Numbered from the stretch's first letter, positions 18,301-26,089 are shown. The stretch: 64,000 nt of DNA from Streptomyces sp. B1I3 (GCF_030816615.1 NZ_JAUSYD010000001.1:4982501-5046500), one strand, 5' to 3'. The notes: a model not told the origin generated them from the letters alone. A program made the numbers and translations.

Positions 18301-18724
18301 AGTGCAGCCGGGACACGTCCGGATCGTCGAGCGGGACGTCCGCCTCCGCGGACCGGCCGATGCGGATGCGTCCGCCGTGCAGCAGGTGGACCCCGCCGGC
18401 GTCGGGCCCCGCGATCACGTGCAGCTGCGCGGGGACGGGGTCGTCCGCCGCCTCGTCCTCGCCGGGCATCTGCAGGGAGAGCACCGCGCCGTCCACCAGG
18501 GGCGGCTCGCCGAGGGCGCAGCGCTGCGGGTCGAGCCGCTCACGCCCGGCGTACAGCACCACGGCGCCGCCGCCCAGAGAGGTCTCCGGGCCGGACACCG
18601 CCGCGGCCAGGCCGGAGGCGACGGCCGCGAGAGCCGTTCCTGCGGGCGCGGTGACGAGCACGTCGCAGGTGCGTGCCGGGGTCTGGCCGCTGCGCGGCGC
18701 GAGGACGGTCAGCCGGATCTGCAT
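15317..18724 (-). CDS. FHA domain protein with FtsK/SpoIIIE-like ATPase region
   Basis: A protein of 1135 residues. Residues 1-90 (MQIRLTVLAPRSGQ onwards) look like a ubiquitin-like YukD-type fold. Residues 100-175 form an FHA phosphothreonine-binding domain with RIGRS, SRLHC and STNGT. After a low-complexity Gly/Ala/His-rich linker comes an FtsK/EccC-like region with one P-loop, GPAGSGRTE (about residue 810), in which Arg replaces the Walker Lys, and a Walker B-like VVLADDFDAL. This architecture is typical of actinobacterial FHA-FtsK proteins related to type VII secretion ATPases. It is transcribed divergently from two Ser/Thr kinases, which could phosphorylate its partners. ATPase activity is doubtful given the Arg. 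The start ATG at 18724 begins the YukD-like strand. Confidence 0.85.
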   Translation of the reverse strand: MQIRLTVLAPRSGQTPARTCDVLVTAPAGTALAAVASGLAAAVSGPETSLGGGAVVLYAGRERLDPQRCALGEPPLVDGAVLSLQMPGEDEAADDPVPAQLHVIAGPDAGGVHLLHGGRIRIGRSAEADVPLDDPDVSRLHCAVTVSGDGRVSVADLGSTNGTSLDGAEVRDTPVRLAPGALLRLGESALRLTSGSRTPTLTTTPDGEGHLRVARPDGAGAHTEAGAAEGGAGHGHAYSPAPDDHDPHAAHDPYDGGPAGHGERRGSTGPAGPGGPGATTAHVTHGRGTGLAEGEAPRRGIGAWARRLAGGKGDQGQNAPGEGTSVHAEAPAQSGSRGGAPAGTDAPAPSGRVPAGTWPDPAAVLLTALGPGPRLWERGPAHPEALVVRLGTTERAGLPAVPVTVGLREAGSLGLAGPRARLAGLARSAVAQLAALHSPFDLEIVLISTDRARGAEERRREWAWLGWLPHLRPMHGQDCRLLLAYDREQAGARTAELVRRLEEGPLGPAWASADRSAVTQAARGHAGPYTVVIVDGDPGSAELREATAGLAGAGAAAGIHLICLAETPPASPTSPVAATYDTACRASIPFRECGAVAMLSGDVATALRLLRTAGGRTAGHGTVATVDAVSAPWAERFARALAPLRDEGTAVLPGRPMAAALPPSARLLDELGLARATPASLMARWASTAEQQPGATLPPVAPAGADLDTTGSGRTLSTGPRVGPQRGAATSGHAPSQGSGPTSSGSGRLSPTTAAGSGGAPRIVAQRRDSGPVPGPAGVSSSCAGRPVIVLGAGPRGPLSVDLAGEGPHLLIEGPAGSGRTELLRAVAASLASAARPDRLGILLIDGSGGEHGERGEGLRPCTELPHVFTHLVASDPVRMREFAQALGGELKRRAELLGGLDFTEWHERYAEARAVPAGRRPSGAAEQRGDLESPATGTLRLRPAAARPPAPGPSPLPRLVVLADDFDALVAPALGSPGRPSAGSVVRVLEAVARDGGRLGVHLVATSGRPDRTEDTELARGARLRIVLDPPVVPPSPDEAAPGRGRLGHPDGRVTPFQGGRVTGRIPRTATLRPTVVPLDWERMGDPPTRRPVRELGNGPTDLALLASALERAARSVNAERLPPLSPYAAPSSS

Positions 18725-19165
18725 CGCCGTCAGCGGTCCCTTCTGCGCGGGGTGCCCGGCAGGGGAAATGCCCTGTGATTCCCCCCACCCGGCGCGGACG
18801 CGTCGTCCGGTACAGGTCGTCACGGAGGGCGAGGCACCAACCTCACAGCTCCGTGCTGGAGGCATCCTCGCACCTGCCACTGACAACACGCCCGGGGGTG
18901 ACCGCTTAGTGATCTTGATTGGCCGAGTGTGGGTACAAAAGTGCCTGCTTGGTCCTGCGGCGGGCGTGCTGCACACTCGTTCGGCAACCAACCCTTCGGT
19001 GGCTGCGTCTTCCCCTGGACACAGCGGCGACACGGCCGGAAATCCCACCGGACGGTGCTCCGTCCGGCGGCATCACGGCCGCACGGGAGGTCGTTAGAGT
19101 GGGCCGGAACATCCGGGCGGGCCCGGGGGATCCGCAAGCACAACGATCAGCAGGGAGCGCATGAC
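18725..19165. promoter_or_regulatory. Divergent intergenic region between the FHA gene and pkaA
   Basis: These 441 bases hold the promoters of two divergent genes. The stretch 18905-18950 is noticeably AT-richer than its surroundings. TAGAGT at about 19096-19101 could be a -10 for pkaA. No coding ORF with good codon structure was found. The exact start points cannot be fixed from sequence alone. Confidence 0.4.
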
Positions 19166-20803
19166 GTGCGGCCGGTAGGCAGCAAGTACCTGCTCGAGGA
19201 ACCGCTCGGACGCGGCGCCACGGGCACCGTCTGGCGAGCCCGCCAGCGGGAGACCGCGGGTGCCGAGGCGGCCGTCGCCGGGCAGCCCGGAGAGACCGTC
19301 GCGATCAAGGTGCTCAAGGAGGAGCTCGCCAACGACGCGGACGTCGTGATGCGGTTCCTGCGTGAGCGCTCCGTGCTCCTGCGGCTCACCCACCCGAACA
19401 TCGTGCGCACCCGGGACCTCGTCGTCGAGGGCGATCTCCTGGCCCTCGTGATGGACCTGGTCGACGGCCCCGACCTGCACCGCTACCTCCGTGAGAACGG
19501 CCCGCTCACCCCGGTCGCCGCCTCCCTGCTCACCGCCCAGATCGCGGACGCGCTCGCCGCCAGCCATGCCGACGGAGTGGTCCACCGTGATCTGAAGCCC
19601 GCCAACGTGCTGCTCGACGAGCGCAACGGCGAGATGCACCCGATGCTCACCGACTTCGGCATCGCGCGCCTCGCGGACTCCCCGGGGCTGACCCGGACCC
19701 ATGAGTTCGTCGGCACGCCGGCCTATGTGGCGCCCGAGTCCGCCGAGGGCCGTCCGCAGACCTCCGCCGTGGACATCTACGGCGCGGGAATCCTGCTGTA
19801 CGAGCTGGTCACGGGCCGTCCGCCGTTCGCCGGGGGCACCGCGCTGGAGGTGCTGCACCGGCACCTCAGCGAGGAGCCCCGCCGCCCCGGCTCCGTCCCG
19901 GAACCGCTGTGGACGGTCATCGAGCGTTGTCTGCGCAAGGACCCGGACCAGCGGCCCAGCGCCGTGAACCTGGCCCGCGCGCTGCGGACCGTCGGCGCGG
20001 GCGTCGGCGTGCACGCCAACTCCGCACAGATCGCGGCCGCCGAGGGCGTGGGCGCCCTGCTCGCCCCCGACCCGGCGCCCGCCGCCGTCCCCGAGACCCC
20101 GGGTGCGGCCGACGCGACGCAGGTGCTGCCGAGCAACGCGGGTTCGTACGACCCGGCGGCCCCCACCAGCGTCATGCAGCAGACCCCGGGGAGCGGCGGC
20201 CACGCCGACCCGACCGCGGTCATGCCGCCCGTGCCGCCGCGCCCCGACGGAGCCCCCGGCCCCGACGAGCCGCACCCCTGGCAGTCCCAGCTCCGGGCGG
20301 CCCGCGACCGCAACGAGCAGACGCAGGTCCAGTACCTCGACCCCAGCCAGGACCCGCTGCGCCGCCGTCCCCAGCGACAGCAGCCACCGCAGCAGAGCCA
20401 GCAGCCCCCGCAGCGCCGGCAGCAGAGCCCGCAGCCTCAGCACGCCCAGCAGTACCCGCAGCAGCAGCCCCAGCGCTACCAGCCGCAACAGCACCAGCCG
20501 CAACAGCGGCAGCAGTACGCGCCGCCGCAGCCGCCGGCACCCCAGCAGCCCACCCCGCGTCAGCCGAGACAGCGCAACGCCAACCCCATGCGCATCCCCG
20601 GCCTGGGCTGTCTCAAGGGGTGCCTGTTCACGGTGGTCCTGCTGATCGTCGCCGGCTGGCTGATCTGGGAGCTGACGCCGCTCCAGGACTGGGTCGACCA
20701 GGGCACGGGCTACTGGGAGGCCATCGGGGACGGGATCTCCACGGTCACCGACTGGGTCAAGGACCTCGGCGGCAGCTCCCCGAGCGAGCCGACGGGGCAG
20801 TAG
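19166..20803 (+). CDS. pkaA: Membrane Ser/Thr protein kinase PkaA-like
   Basis: The 545-residue protein begins with a complete Hanks-type kinase domain: glycine loop GRGATGTVW (15-23), ATP-anchoring Lys48 (VAIKVLK), catalytic Asp142 in HRDLKPANVLL, DFG at 163-165 and APES. Residues 290-480 are disordered, rich in Pro and then Gln (QPQQ-type runs), followed by one membrane segment (GCLFTVVLLIVAGWLIWEL) and a short outer tail, so the kinase faces the cytoplasm. Length and the tandem arrangement with a second kinase match S. coelicolor pkaA/pkaB, recalled from memory. The GTG at 19166 follows GGGAG by 8 bases; the ATG at 19161 is out of frame. Confidence 0.92.
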   Translation: MRPVGSKYLLEEPLGRGATGTVWRARQRETAGAEAAVAGQPGETVAIKVLKEELANDADVVMRFLRERSVLLRLTHPNIVRTRDLVVEGDLLALVMDLVDGPDLHRYLRENGPLTPVAASLLTAQIADALAASHADGVVHRDLKPANVLLDERNGEMHPMLTDFGIARLADSPGLTRTHEFVGTPAYVAPESAEGRPQTSAVDIYGAGILLYELVTGRPPFAGGTALEVLHRHLSEEPRRPGSVPEPLWTVIERCLRKDPDQRPSAVNLARALRTVGAGVGVHANSAQIAAAEGVGALLAPDPAPAAVPETPGAADATQVLPSNAGSYDPAAPTSVMQQTPGSGGHADPTAVMPPVPPRPDGAPGPDEPHPWQSQLRAARDRNEQTQVQYLDPSQDPLRRRPQRQQPPQQSQQPPQRRQQSPQPQHAQQYPQQQPQRYQPQQHQPQQRQQYAPPQPPAPQQPTPRQPRQRNANPMRIPGLGCLKGCLFTVVLLIVAGWLIWELTPLQDWVDQGTGYWEAIGDGISTVTDWVKDLGGSSPSEPTGQ

Positions 20804-20840
20804 ACGGGGCAGTCACAGCACCCACTCTGTGTCTTTGTCG

Positions 20841-20871
20841 ACTTCTGCGGGCCCATTTCGCCCGCAGAAGT
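20841..20871 (+). other. Hairpin between pkaA and pkaB
   Basis: A perfect 12-bp stem (ACTTCTGCGGGC at 20841-20852, complement at 20860-20871, loop CCATTTC) lies between the kinases. It is not followed by a T run, so it may be a partial terminator or an mRNA-processing structure that sets unequal expression of the two genes. Confidence 0.5.
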
Positions 20872-20961
20872 AAAGGTTGGCGCCATCCAGGGCACGCAAC
20901 ACCCCGATCGCCGCGTAACTTTGTCGACCGGGGGTCAACGCCAGCCGCTGAGGGAGCAGTC

Positions 20962-22200
20962 TTGGCACGGAATATCGGCAGCCGGTACACCGCCCACCAG
21001 ATCCTGGGGCGCGGCAGCGCCGGCACGGTGTGGCTCGGCGAAGGGCCCGAGGGCCCCGTCGCCATCAAGCTGCTCCGCGAGGACCTCGCGTCCGACCAGG
21101 AGCTCGTGGGCCGTTTCGTACAGGAGCGCACCGCGCTGCTCGGTCTCGACCATCCGCACGTCGTCGCCGTCCGCGACCTCGTCGTGGACGGCAACGACCT
21201 GGCGCTCGTGATGGATCTCGTACGGGGCACCGACCTGCGCACCCGCCTCGACCGCGAGCGCAGGCTCGCCCCCGAGGCCGCCGCCGCGATCATCGCGGAC
21301 GTCGCCGACGGCCTGGCCGCGGCCCACCGCGCCGGAGTCGTGCACCGTGACGTCAAGCCGGAGAACATCCTGCTCGACATGGAGGGCCCGCTCGGCCCCG
21401 GCGGCTCCCACCCCGCCCTGCTCACCGACTTCGGTGTCGCCAAGCTGATCGACACCCCGCGCCGCACCAAGGCCACGAAGATCATCGGAACGCCGGACTA
21501 CCTGGCGCCCGAGATCGTCGAGGGCCTCCCGCCGCGCGCCGCCGTCGACATCTACGCCCTGGCGACGGTGCTCTACGAGCTGCTCGCCGGCTTCACGCCC
21601 TTCGGCGGCGGCCACCCCGGCGCGGTGCTGCGACGCCACGTCACCGAGACGGTCGTCCCGCTCCCGGGTATCCCCGAGGAGCTCTGGCAGCTCCTGGTCC
21701 AGTGCCTGGCCAAGGCCCCGGCCTCCCGGCTGCGCGCCTCCGAGCTGGCGACCCGGCTGCGTGAGCTCCTCCCGCTCCTCTCCGGGATACCCCCGCTCGA
21801 CGTCGACGAGCCGGAGGGCGACTCCGAACCGCAGACGTACGACGAACAGAGTTACGCCCCGGCCCAGGAGGAACCCCGCCGCCGCGGAGCCGTCCCTCTG
21901 GTCCCGGGCTCCGCCCCGGACTCCAACCGGGACACCCACACGAGCATGCGGGTCCCCGCCCCCGACGAGCTGGCGGGCGGCCCCCTCGGCACGGCCCGGG
22001 CCCCGCGCGCCCCGGGGCGCCCCCGGCCGGGCTCGGCCCGGAACAGGTCCGCCGCCGTGCGCAAGCGCCGCATCACCCTCGGTGCCGCGGCGGTCGCCCT
22101 GTGTGCGGCGATCGGCGTCGGCGGGTGGCTCGCCACGAGCGGGGACGACGGGGGAACGCGGCCCGGGAACACGAGGAATTCGGCTCCCACGGTCCCCTGA
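20962..22200 (+). CDS. pkaB: Membrane Ser/Thr protein kinase PkaB-like, TTG start
   Basis: The 412-residue kinase has glycine loop GRGSAGTVW, Lys36 (VAIKLL), catalytic Asp130 in HRDVKPENILL, DFGVAKL at 156-158 and APEI. A disordered linker (about 280-370) leads to a single C-terminal membrane segment (LGAAAVALCAAIGVGGWLA) with a very short outer tail. The only start that fits the conserved N terminus (ARNIGSRYTAHQILGRG) is TTG at 20962, five bases after AGGGAG; the longer frame upstream is a shadow of pkaA. It follows pkaA by 158 bases with a hairpin between. Substrates are unknown; the divergent FHA protein is a candidate partner. Confidence 0.92.
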   Translation: MARNIGSRYTAHQILGRGSAGTVWLGEGPEGPVAIKLLREDLASDQELVGRFVQERTALLGLDHPHVVAVRDLVVDGNDLALVMDLVRGTDLRTRLDRERRLAPEAAAAIIADVADGLAAAHRAGVVHRDVKPENILLDMEGPLGPGGSHPALLTDFGVAKLIDTPRRTKATKIIGTPDYLAPEIVEGLPPRAAVDIYALATVLYELLAGFTPFGGGHPGAVLRRHVTETVVPLPGIPEELWQLLVQCLAKAPASRLRASELATRLRELLPLLSGIPPLDVDEPEGDSEPQTYDEQSYAPAQEEPRRRGAVPLVPGSAPDSNRDTHTSMRVPAPDELAGGPLGTARAPRAPGRPRPGSARNRSAAVRKRRITLGAAAVALCAAIGVGGWLATSGDDGGTRPGNTRNSAPTVP

Positions 22201-22257
22201 GGGCCGGACCATGACGGTCGGCACCCGGGGGAGGGACAGGTTCACTCGTCCAGCCGT

Positions 22258-22263
22258 TACGCT
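22258..22263 (+). promoter_or_regulatory. Probable -10 box of a leaderless prfB transcript
   Basis: TACGCT fits TAnnnT and ends 6 bases before the GTG of prfB, a distance at which transcription would begin at the start codon. No ribosome-binding site precedes the GTG. The -35 box is unclear (GGGACA lies 19 bases upstream). Confidence 0.5.
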
Positions 22264-22269
22264 GGACCC

Positions 22270-23376
22270 GTGGCAGTCGTCGATATTTCCGAAGAGCTGA
22301 AGTCCCTCTCCTCGACCATGGGGTCGATCGAGGCCGTCCTGGACCTGGATACCCTGAGGGCCGAGATCGCCGCGCTCGAGGAGCAGGCGGCGGCGCCGTC
22401 CCTCTGGGACGACCCGGAAGCGGCCCAGAAGATCACCAGCAAGCTTTCGCACCTCCAGGCCGAGGTCCGCAAGACCGAGGCCCTGCGTGGGCGCATCGAC
22501 GATCTCAGCATCATGTTCGAGCTCGCCGAGGACGAGGGCGACGCCGACGCGCTGGGTGAGGCGGAGGCCGAGCTGGAGTCGGTCAGGAAGGCGCTGGACG
22601 AGATGGAGGTCCGCACCCTCCTCTCCGGCGAGTACGACTCGCGTGAGGCGCTGGTCACCATCCGCGCCGAGGCCGGCGGCGTCGACGCCGCGGACTTCGC
22701 CGAGAAGCTCCAGCGCATGTACGTCCGCTGGGCCGAGAGGCACGGCTACAAGACCGAGGTCTACGAGACGGCGTACGCGGAAGAGGCCGGCATCAAGTCG
22801 ACCACCTTCGCCGTCGAGGTGCCGTACGCCTACGGCACGCTCTCCGTCGAACAGGGCACCCACCGGCTCGTCCGGATCTCGCCCTTCGACAACCAGGGCC
22901 GCCGCCAGACCTCCTTCGCGGGTGTCGAGGTCCTCCCGGTGGTCGAGCAGACCGACCACATCGAGATCGACGAGTCCGAGCTGCGCGTGGACGTGTACCG
23001 CTCCTCGGGCCCGGGCGGCCAGGGCGTCAACACCACGGACTCCGCGGTGCGACTGACCCACCTGCCCACGGGCATCGTCGTCTCCTGCCAGAACGAGCGC
23101 TCGCAGATCCAGAACAAGGCGTCCGCGATGAACGTCCTCCAGGCGAAGCTGCTCGAGCGCCGCCGCCAGGAGGAGCAGGCCAAGATGAACGCCCTCAAGG
23201 GCGACGGCGGCAACTCCTGGGGCAACCAGATGCGTTCGTACGTCCTGCACCCGTACCAGATGGTCAAGGACCTCCGTACGGATTTCGAGATGGGCAACCC
23301 GGAAGCGGTCTTCAACGGCGAGATCGACGGCTTCATCGAGGCGGGCATCCGCTGGCGCAAGCAGAGCGAGAAGTAG
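22270..23376 (+). CDS. prfB: Peptide chain release factor 2
   Basis: The 368-residue RF2 recognises UGA/UAA stop codons and hydrolyses peptidyl-tRNA on the ribosome. It shows the SPF anticodon-like tripeptide at 204-206 (ISPFDNQGRRQTSF) and the catalytic GGQ at 249-251 (SGPGGQGVNTTDSAVRL). The reading frame is continuous from GTG, so the programmed +1 frameshift that autoregulates RF2 in E. coli is absent, as in many actinobacteria. A strong hairpin follows the stop by 17 bases. Confidence 0.97.
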   Translation: MAVVDISEELKSLSSTMGSIEAVLDLDTLRAEIAALEEQAAAPSLWDDPEAAQKITSKLSHLQAEVRKTEALRGRIDDLSIMFELAEDEGDADALGEAEAELESVRKALDEMEVRTLLSGEYDSREALVTIRAEAGGVDAADFAEKLQRMYVRWAERHGYKTEVYETAYAEEAGIKSTTFAVEVPYAYGTLSVEQGTHRLVRISPFDNQGRRQTSFAGVEVLPVVEQTDHIEIDESELRVDVYRSSGPGGQGVNTTDSAVRLTHLPTGIVVSCQNERSQIQNKASAMNVLQAKLLERRRQEEQAKMNALKGDGGNSWGNQMRSYVLHPYQMVKDLRTDFEMGNPEAVFNGEIDGFIEAGIRWRKQSEK

Positions 23377-23393
23377 CCGTACACGTACGGTGA

Positions 23394-23428
23394 TCGGGCC
23401 CGGGCAGGGAGAACCTGCCCGGGCCCGA
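23394..23428 (+). terminator. prfB terminator
   Basis: A perfect 15-bp GC-rich stem (TCGGGCCCGGGCAGG at 23394-23408, complement at 23414-23428, loop GAGAA) directly follows prfB. No T run, as is common for Streptomyces terminators. Confidence 0.75.
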
Positions 23429-23545
23429 CCCGTTCTCCCGCCGGGACCAAGGGAGTTGGGGGGACCGTGTGCTGAATGAGTCACAGTCGTGATTCCGAAT
23501 AGCCGTCAAGAACCCCCATAGCGGACCGTATGCCTCGGAACGGCC

Positions 23546-23574
23546 TTGACGTAGCCCTTAAGTCTGGACAGGGT
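23546..23574 (+). promoter_or_regulatory. Candidate promoter of the LAETG protein gene
   Basis: TTGACG (23546-23551) and CAGGGT (23569-23574) are separated by 17 bases, close to a housekeeping sigma-factor promoter. It would give a 5' leader of about 150 bases before the ATG at 23731. The rest of 23429-23730 holds no convincing gene. Confidence 0.4.
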
Positions 23575-23730
23575 GCTGAGGCAGCATGCGTATGTCTGGG
23601 ACAGGTGCGATCGGGGGCGGGGCGGGATGACCACGGCACGACGTGGCCCCGCGAAGACCGCGACCTCGCAGGGCCGTGGACCGCATATGGCTGCTCCACT
23701 GACGAGATCGGCTACTGGGGGTAGCAACAG

Positions 23731-24594
23731 ATGACCAAGAAGACGCGAGTCCGCGTTGCGCGGATAGCCGCTGGTGCGGTTATTGCCGCGGGCGCCTCGC
23801 TCACCGTCGCGGGTGCGGCGCAGGCTGCGGGTTACCTCACCGAGGAGAGCTCGAACAGCAACTACACGACTGAGGGCACGGAGCCCGAGGTCAACGGCGG
23901 CCTCCTCGGCGGCGTCGACACGGGTGGGACGACGACCGGTGAGACCACCGGTGAGACGTCCACCACGGGTGAGACCACCGGCGAGACGTCGACCACGGGT
24001 GAGACCACCGGTGAGACGTCGACGACCGGTGAGACCACCGGCGAGACGTCCACCACGGGTGAGACCACCGGCGAGACGTCGACGACCGGTGAGACGTCGA
24101 CCACGGGTGAGACCACCGGTGAGACGTCGACGACCGGTGAGACCACCGGCGAGACGTCCACCACGGGTGAGACCACCGACGGCGGCACCACGTCCAACGG
24201 CGGCTCCAACGGCAACAACGGCTCCTCCGGCAACGGGGGCTCCACCGGCAATGGCGGGACCACCGGTAACGGCGGTGCCACCGGCTCGGTCACCGGCGGT
24301 GACACGGGGGCAACCACCGGCTCGGTCACCGGCGGCGACACCGGAACCACCGGCTCCACCGGTGGCGCCGGCACCTGCACCGTCGACCTGGACGGCGCCG
24401 CGTGCGCCGACAACACCGACACCGACAGTGTCGGAAACCAGCCGGCCGAGCAGAGCAAGGGCAAGGACGAGCTCGCCGAGACCGGTGCGGCCGAGACCAC
24501 GTTCCTGCTGGTCGGCGCCGCGACGATGATCGCGGGCGGGATCGGCTTCCGCTTCCTGCCGCGTCTGGCGGCCGGCGGCCGTACGGCCGCCTAG
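23731..24594 (+). CDS. LAETG-anchored surface protein with Gly-Glu-Thr repeats
   Basis: The 287-residue protein has a Sec signal peptide (MTKKTRVRVARIAAG, cleavage after AQA near residue 34). It is followed by a Thr-rich tandem repeat region (about 70-145), an Asn/Gly/Thr-rich spacer, a segment with two Cys (GTCTVDLDGAACAD), and a sorting signal: LAETG at 248-252, a hydrophobic stretch and a basic tail. LAxTG is the motif used by class E sortases in Streptomyces, so the protein is predicted to be covalently attached to peptidoglycan. The repeats look like an extended stalk that could be glycosylated (inference). No ligand-binding domain is visible; function unknown. Confidence 0.88.
   Translation: MTKKTRVRVARIAAGAVIAAGASLTVAGAAQAAGYLTEESSNSNYTTEGTEPEVNGGLLGGVDTGGTTTGETTGETSTTGETTGETSTTGETTGETSTTGETTGETSTTGETTGETSTTGETSTTGETTGETSTTGETTGETSTTGETTDGGTTSNGGSNGNNGSSGNGGSTGNGGTTGNGGATGSVTGGDTGATTGSVTGGDTGTTGSTGGAGTCTVDLDGAACADNTDTDSVGNQPAEQSKGKDELAETGAAETTFLLVGAATMIAGGIGFRFLPRLAAGGRTAA
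23938..24165 (+). repeat. 30-bp tandem coding repeat (GETTGETSTT)
   Basis: Seven complete 30-bp units encode GETTGETSTT and one shortened 18-bp unit encodes GETSTT, all inside the LAETG protein gene. Units differ mainly by synonymous GGT/GGC and TCC/TCG changes. The array keeps frame, consistent with slippage or recombination under coding constraint. Confidence 0.9.
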
Positions 24595-24612
24595 AGGCCC
24601 GTACGCGTACGG

Positions 24613-24656
24613 CGAAGGGCCCGGGAGAGCCGTCACGGCCTCTCCCGGGCCCTTCG
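24613..24656. terminator. Bidirectional terminator between convergent genes
   Basis: A perfect 17-bp stem (CGAAGGGCCCGGGAGAG at 24613-24629, complement at 24640-24656, 10-base loop) sits between the LAETG gene and the small convergent gene at 24703-24894, and can serve both. Confidence 0.8.
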
Positions 24657-24702
24657 TGTACCCGAACCACTCCCGGGCCGTGCGCGCGCGTCCTGAGACG
24701 GC

Positions 24703-24894
24703 TCAGGCGGCCTGGTGGGCCAGCAGTGCCAGAGCGGCCACCAGGATTACCATGAGCGCGATCAGCATCGCCGGATTCAGCCCCGCGAAGGGGCCTTCGT
24801 CCTGCATGCGCTCCCGGCTCGCCCGGCAGACGCGGCAGCGTCCCTCGCTCACGGGCGCCGCGCAGTTCGCGCACACCAGTCGGTCATAGGTCAT
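24703..24894 (-). CDS. Small membrane protein with Cys-pair (zinc-ribbon-like) N-terminus
   Basis: The 63-residue protein starts MTYDRLVCANCAAPVSEG with CxxC and a second CRVC pair, a layout that could bind zinc, and ends in one membrane helix (AMLIALMVILVAALALLAHQ). The ATG at 24894 lies 7 bases after GGAGG; an ATG at 24900 is too close to it. It is convergent to the LAETG gene and divergent from ftsE. No function is recognised. Confidence 0.7.
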   Translation of the reverse strand: MTYDRLVCANCAAPVSEGRCRVCRASRERMQDEGPFAGLNPAMLIALMVILVAALALLAHQAA

Positions 24895-25153
24895 GCGCAT
24901 TCCTCCTCACCGCGCGGCGGAGCCGCATACGCGTTCTCTCCGCACAACGCTCAGGGAAACGCAACCGTTCCCCCTACCACTGTGCCAGCTCGCGCCCATT
25001 TCGGCGCGGCCCACCGGAGAGGGCCCGGCACGCCCCGTTTCGTTCCCTGCCGCGTTACGGCACAAATCCCTCATGGGCGGACGCCGACTGCACGCGTCAG
25101 CCGGGTTCGCGTATGGTCACGCACACCTACTCCCGGCCGACCGTGGTGCATCC

Positions 25154-25843
25154 GTGATCCGATTCGACAACGTCTCCAAGACCTACCCGAAGCAGAGCCG
25201 TCCTGCTCTCCGGGACGTCTCACTCGACATCGAGAAGGGCGAGTTCGTCTTCCTGGTGGGCTCGTCCGGCTCCGGCAAGTCCACCTTCATGCGGCTCATC
25301 CTCCGTGAGGAGCGCGCCAGCCAGGGCACGGTCCACGTGCTCGGCAAGGACCTGGCCCGCCTGTCCAACTGGAAGGTGCCTCAGATGCGCCGCCAGTTGG
25401 GCACGGTGTTCCAGGACTTCCGGCTCCTGCCCAACAAGACCGTCGCCGAGAACGTGGCCTTCGCCCAGGAGGTCATCGGCAAGCCCCGCGGCGAGATCCG
25501 CAAGGCCGTGCCGCAGGTGCTCGACCTCGTCGGTCTCGGGGGCAAGGAGGACCGCATGCCCGGCGAGCTCTCCGGTGGTGAGCAGCAACGCGTCGCGATC
25601 GCGCGGGCGTTCGTCAACCGCCCGATGCTGCTGATCGCCGACGAACCGACGGGCAACCTCGACCCGCAGACCTCCGTGGGAATCATGAAGCTGCTGGACC
25701 GGATCAACCGGACCGGCACCACCGTGATCATGGCGACCCACGACCAGAACATCGTCGACCAGATGCGCAAGCGCGTCATCGAGCTCGAGCAGGGCCGTCT
25801 CGTGCGTGACCAGGCGCGCGGCGTCTACGGCTACCAGCACTAG
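25154..25843 (+). CDS. ftsE: Cell division ATP-binding protein FtsE
   Basis: The 229-residue ABC ATPase has Walker A GSSGSGKS, a Q-loop at FQDFRLLP, signature LSGGEQQRVAIARA, Walker B LLIADEPTGNLD and the switch His in ATHDQ. With FtsX it forms a membrane complex that controls peptidoglycan hydrolases during division and sporulation. The GTG at 25154 matches the conserved VIRFDNVSKTY start. The stop codon TAG overlaps the left edge of an inserted repetitive element, which now separates ftsE from ftsX by 246 bases. Confidence 0.97.
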   Translation: MIRFDNVSKTYPKQSRPALRDVSLDIEKGEFVFLVGSSGSGKSTFMRLILREERASQGTVHVLGKDLARLSNWKVPQMRRQLGTVFQDFRLLPNKTVAENVAFAQEVIGKPRGEIRKAVPQVLDLVGLGGKEDRMPGELSGGEQQRVAIARAFVNRPMLLIADEPTGNLDPQTSVGIMKLLDRINRTGTTVIMATHDQNIVDQMRKRVIELEQGRLVRDQARGVYGYQH

Positions 25844-26017
25844 GGCGTGTTTCGAAAGTCCCGCCTGCCCGGGGGCGTCTGGCACGCACGCTCGCCGCGT
25901 TGTCGGGATCACCCCGATACACCCGGTATCGAGGCGACCCTCCGCCTTGCGATCGCACGCACCAGACGCCCCCGGGCCTACCCTTCGGGCAGACGACGCT
26001 ACTTTCGAGACACGCCC
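25843..26017. mobile_element. MITE-like palindromic element, copy 1 (ftsE/ftsX junction)
   Basis: A 175-bp element with terminal inverted repeats GGGCGTGTTTCGAAAGT / ACTTTCGAGACACGCCC, flanked by TA at 25841-25842 and 26018-26019 (apparent target duplication). Inside, CCCGGGGGCGTCTGG pairs with a distal CCAGACGCCCCCGGG, and CGATAC pairs with GTATCG at the centre, so a transcript would fold into one long hairpin. It encodes no transposase. The first G completes the ftsE stop codon TAG. It matches the copy at 46793-46967 except at two positions. Confidence 0.85.
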
Positions 26018-26089
26018 TAGGCCGACACGTCCTGGGAGGGGCCGCCCCCTCCACGCACCTGCACGAGCATCGAGTACTGAAAGGACGCC

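Noticed and set aside
22270..22400. Programmed +1 frameshift in prfB
   Set aside because: The frame is continuous from GTG through the SPF and GGQ motifs; no internal TGA is present.
23506..24636. Long minus-strand frames opposite the LAETG protein gene
   Set aside because: They arise from the 30-bp repeat, which is open in several frames; the plus-strand product has a signal peptide and sorting signal.
25843..26017. Protein-coding ORFs inside the MITE copies
   Set aside because: The frames run in from neighbouring sequence, have no ribosome-binding site and are present only because the palindrome is GC-rich.
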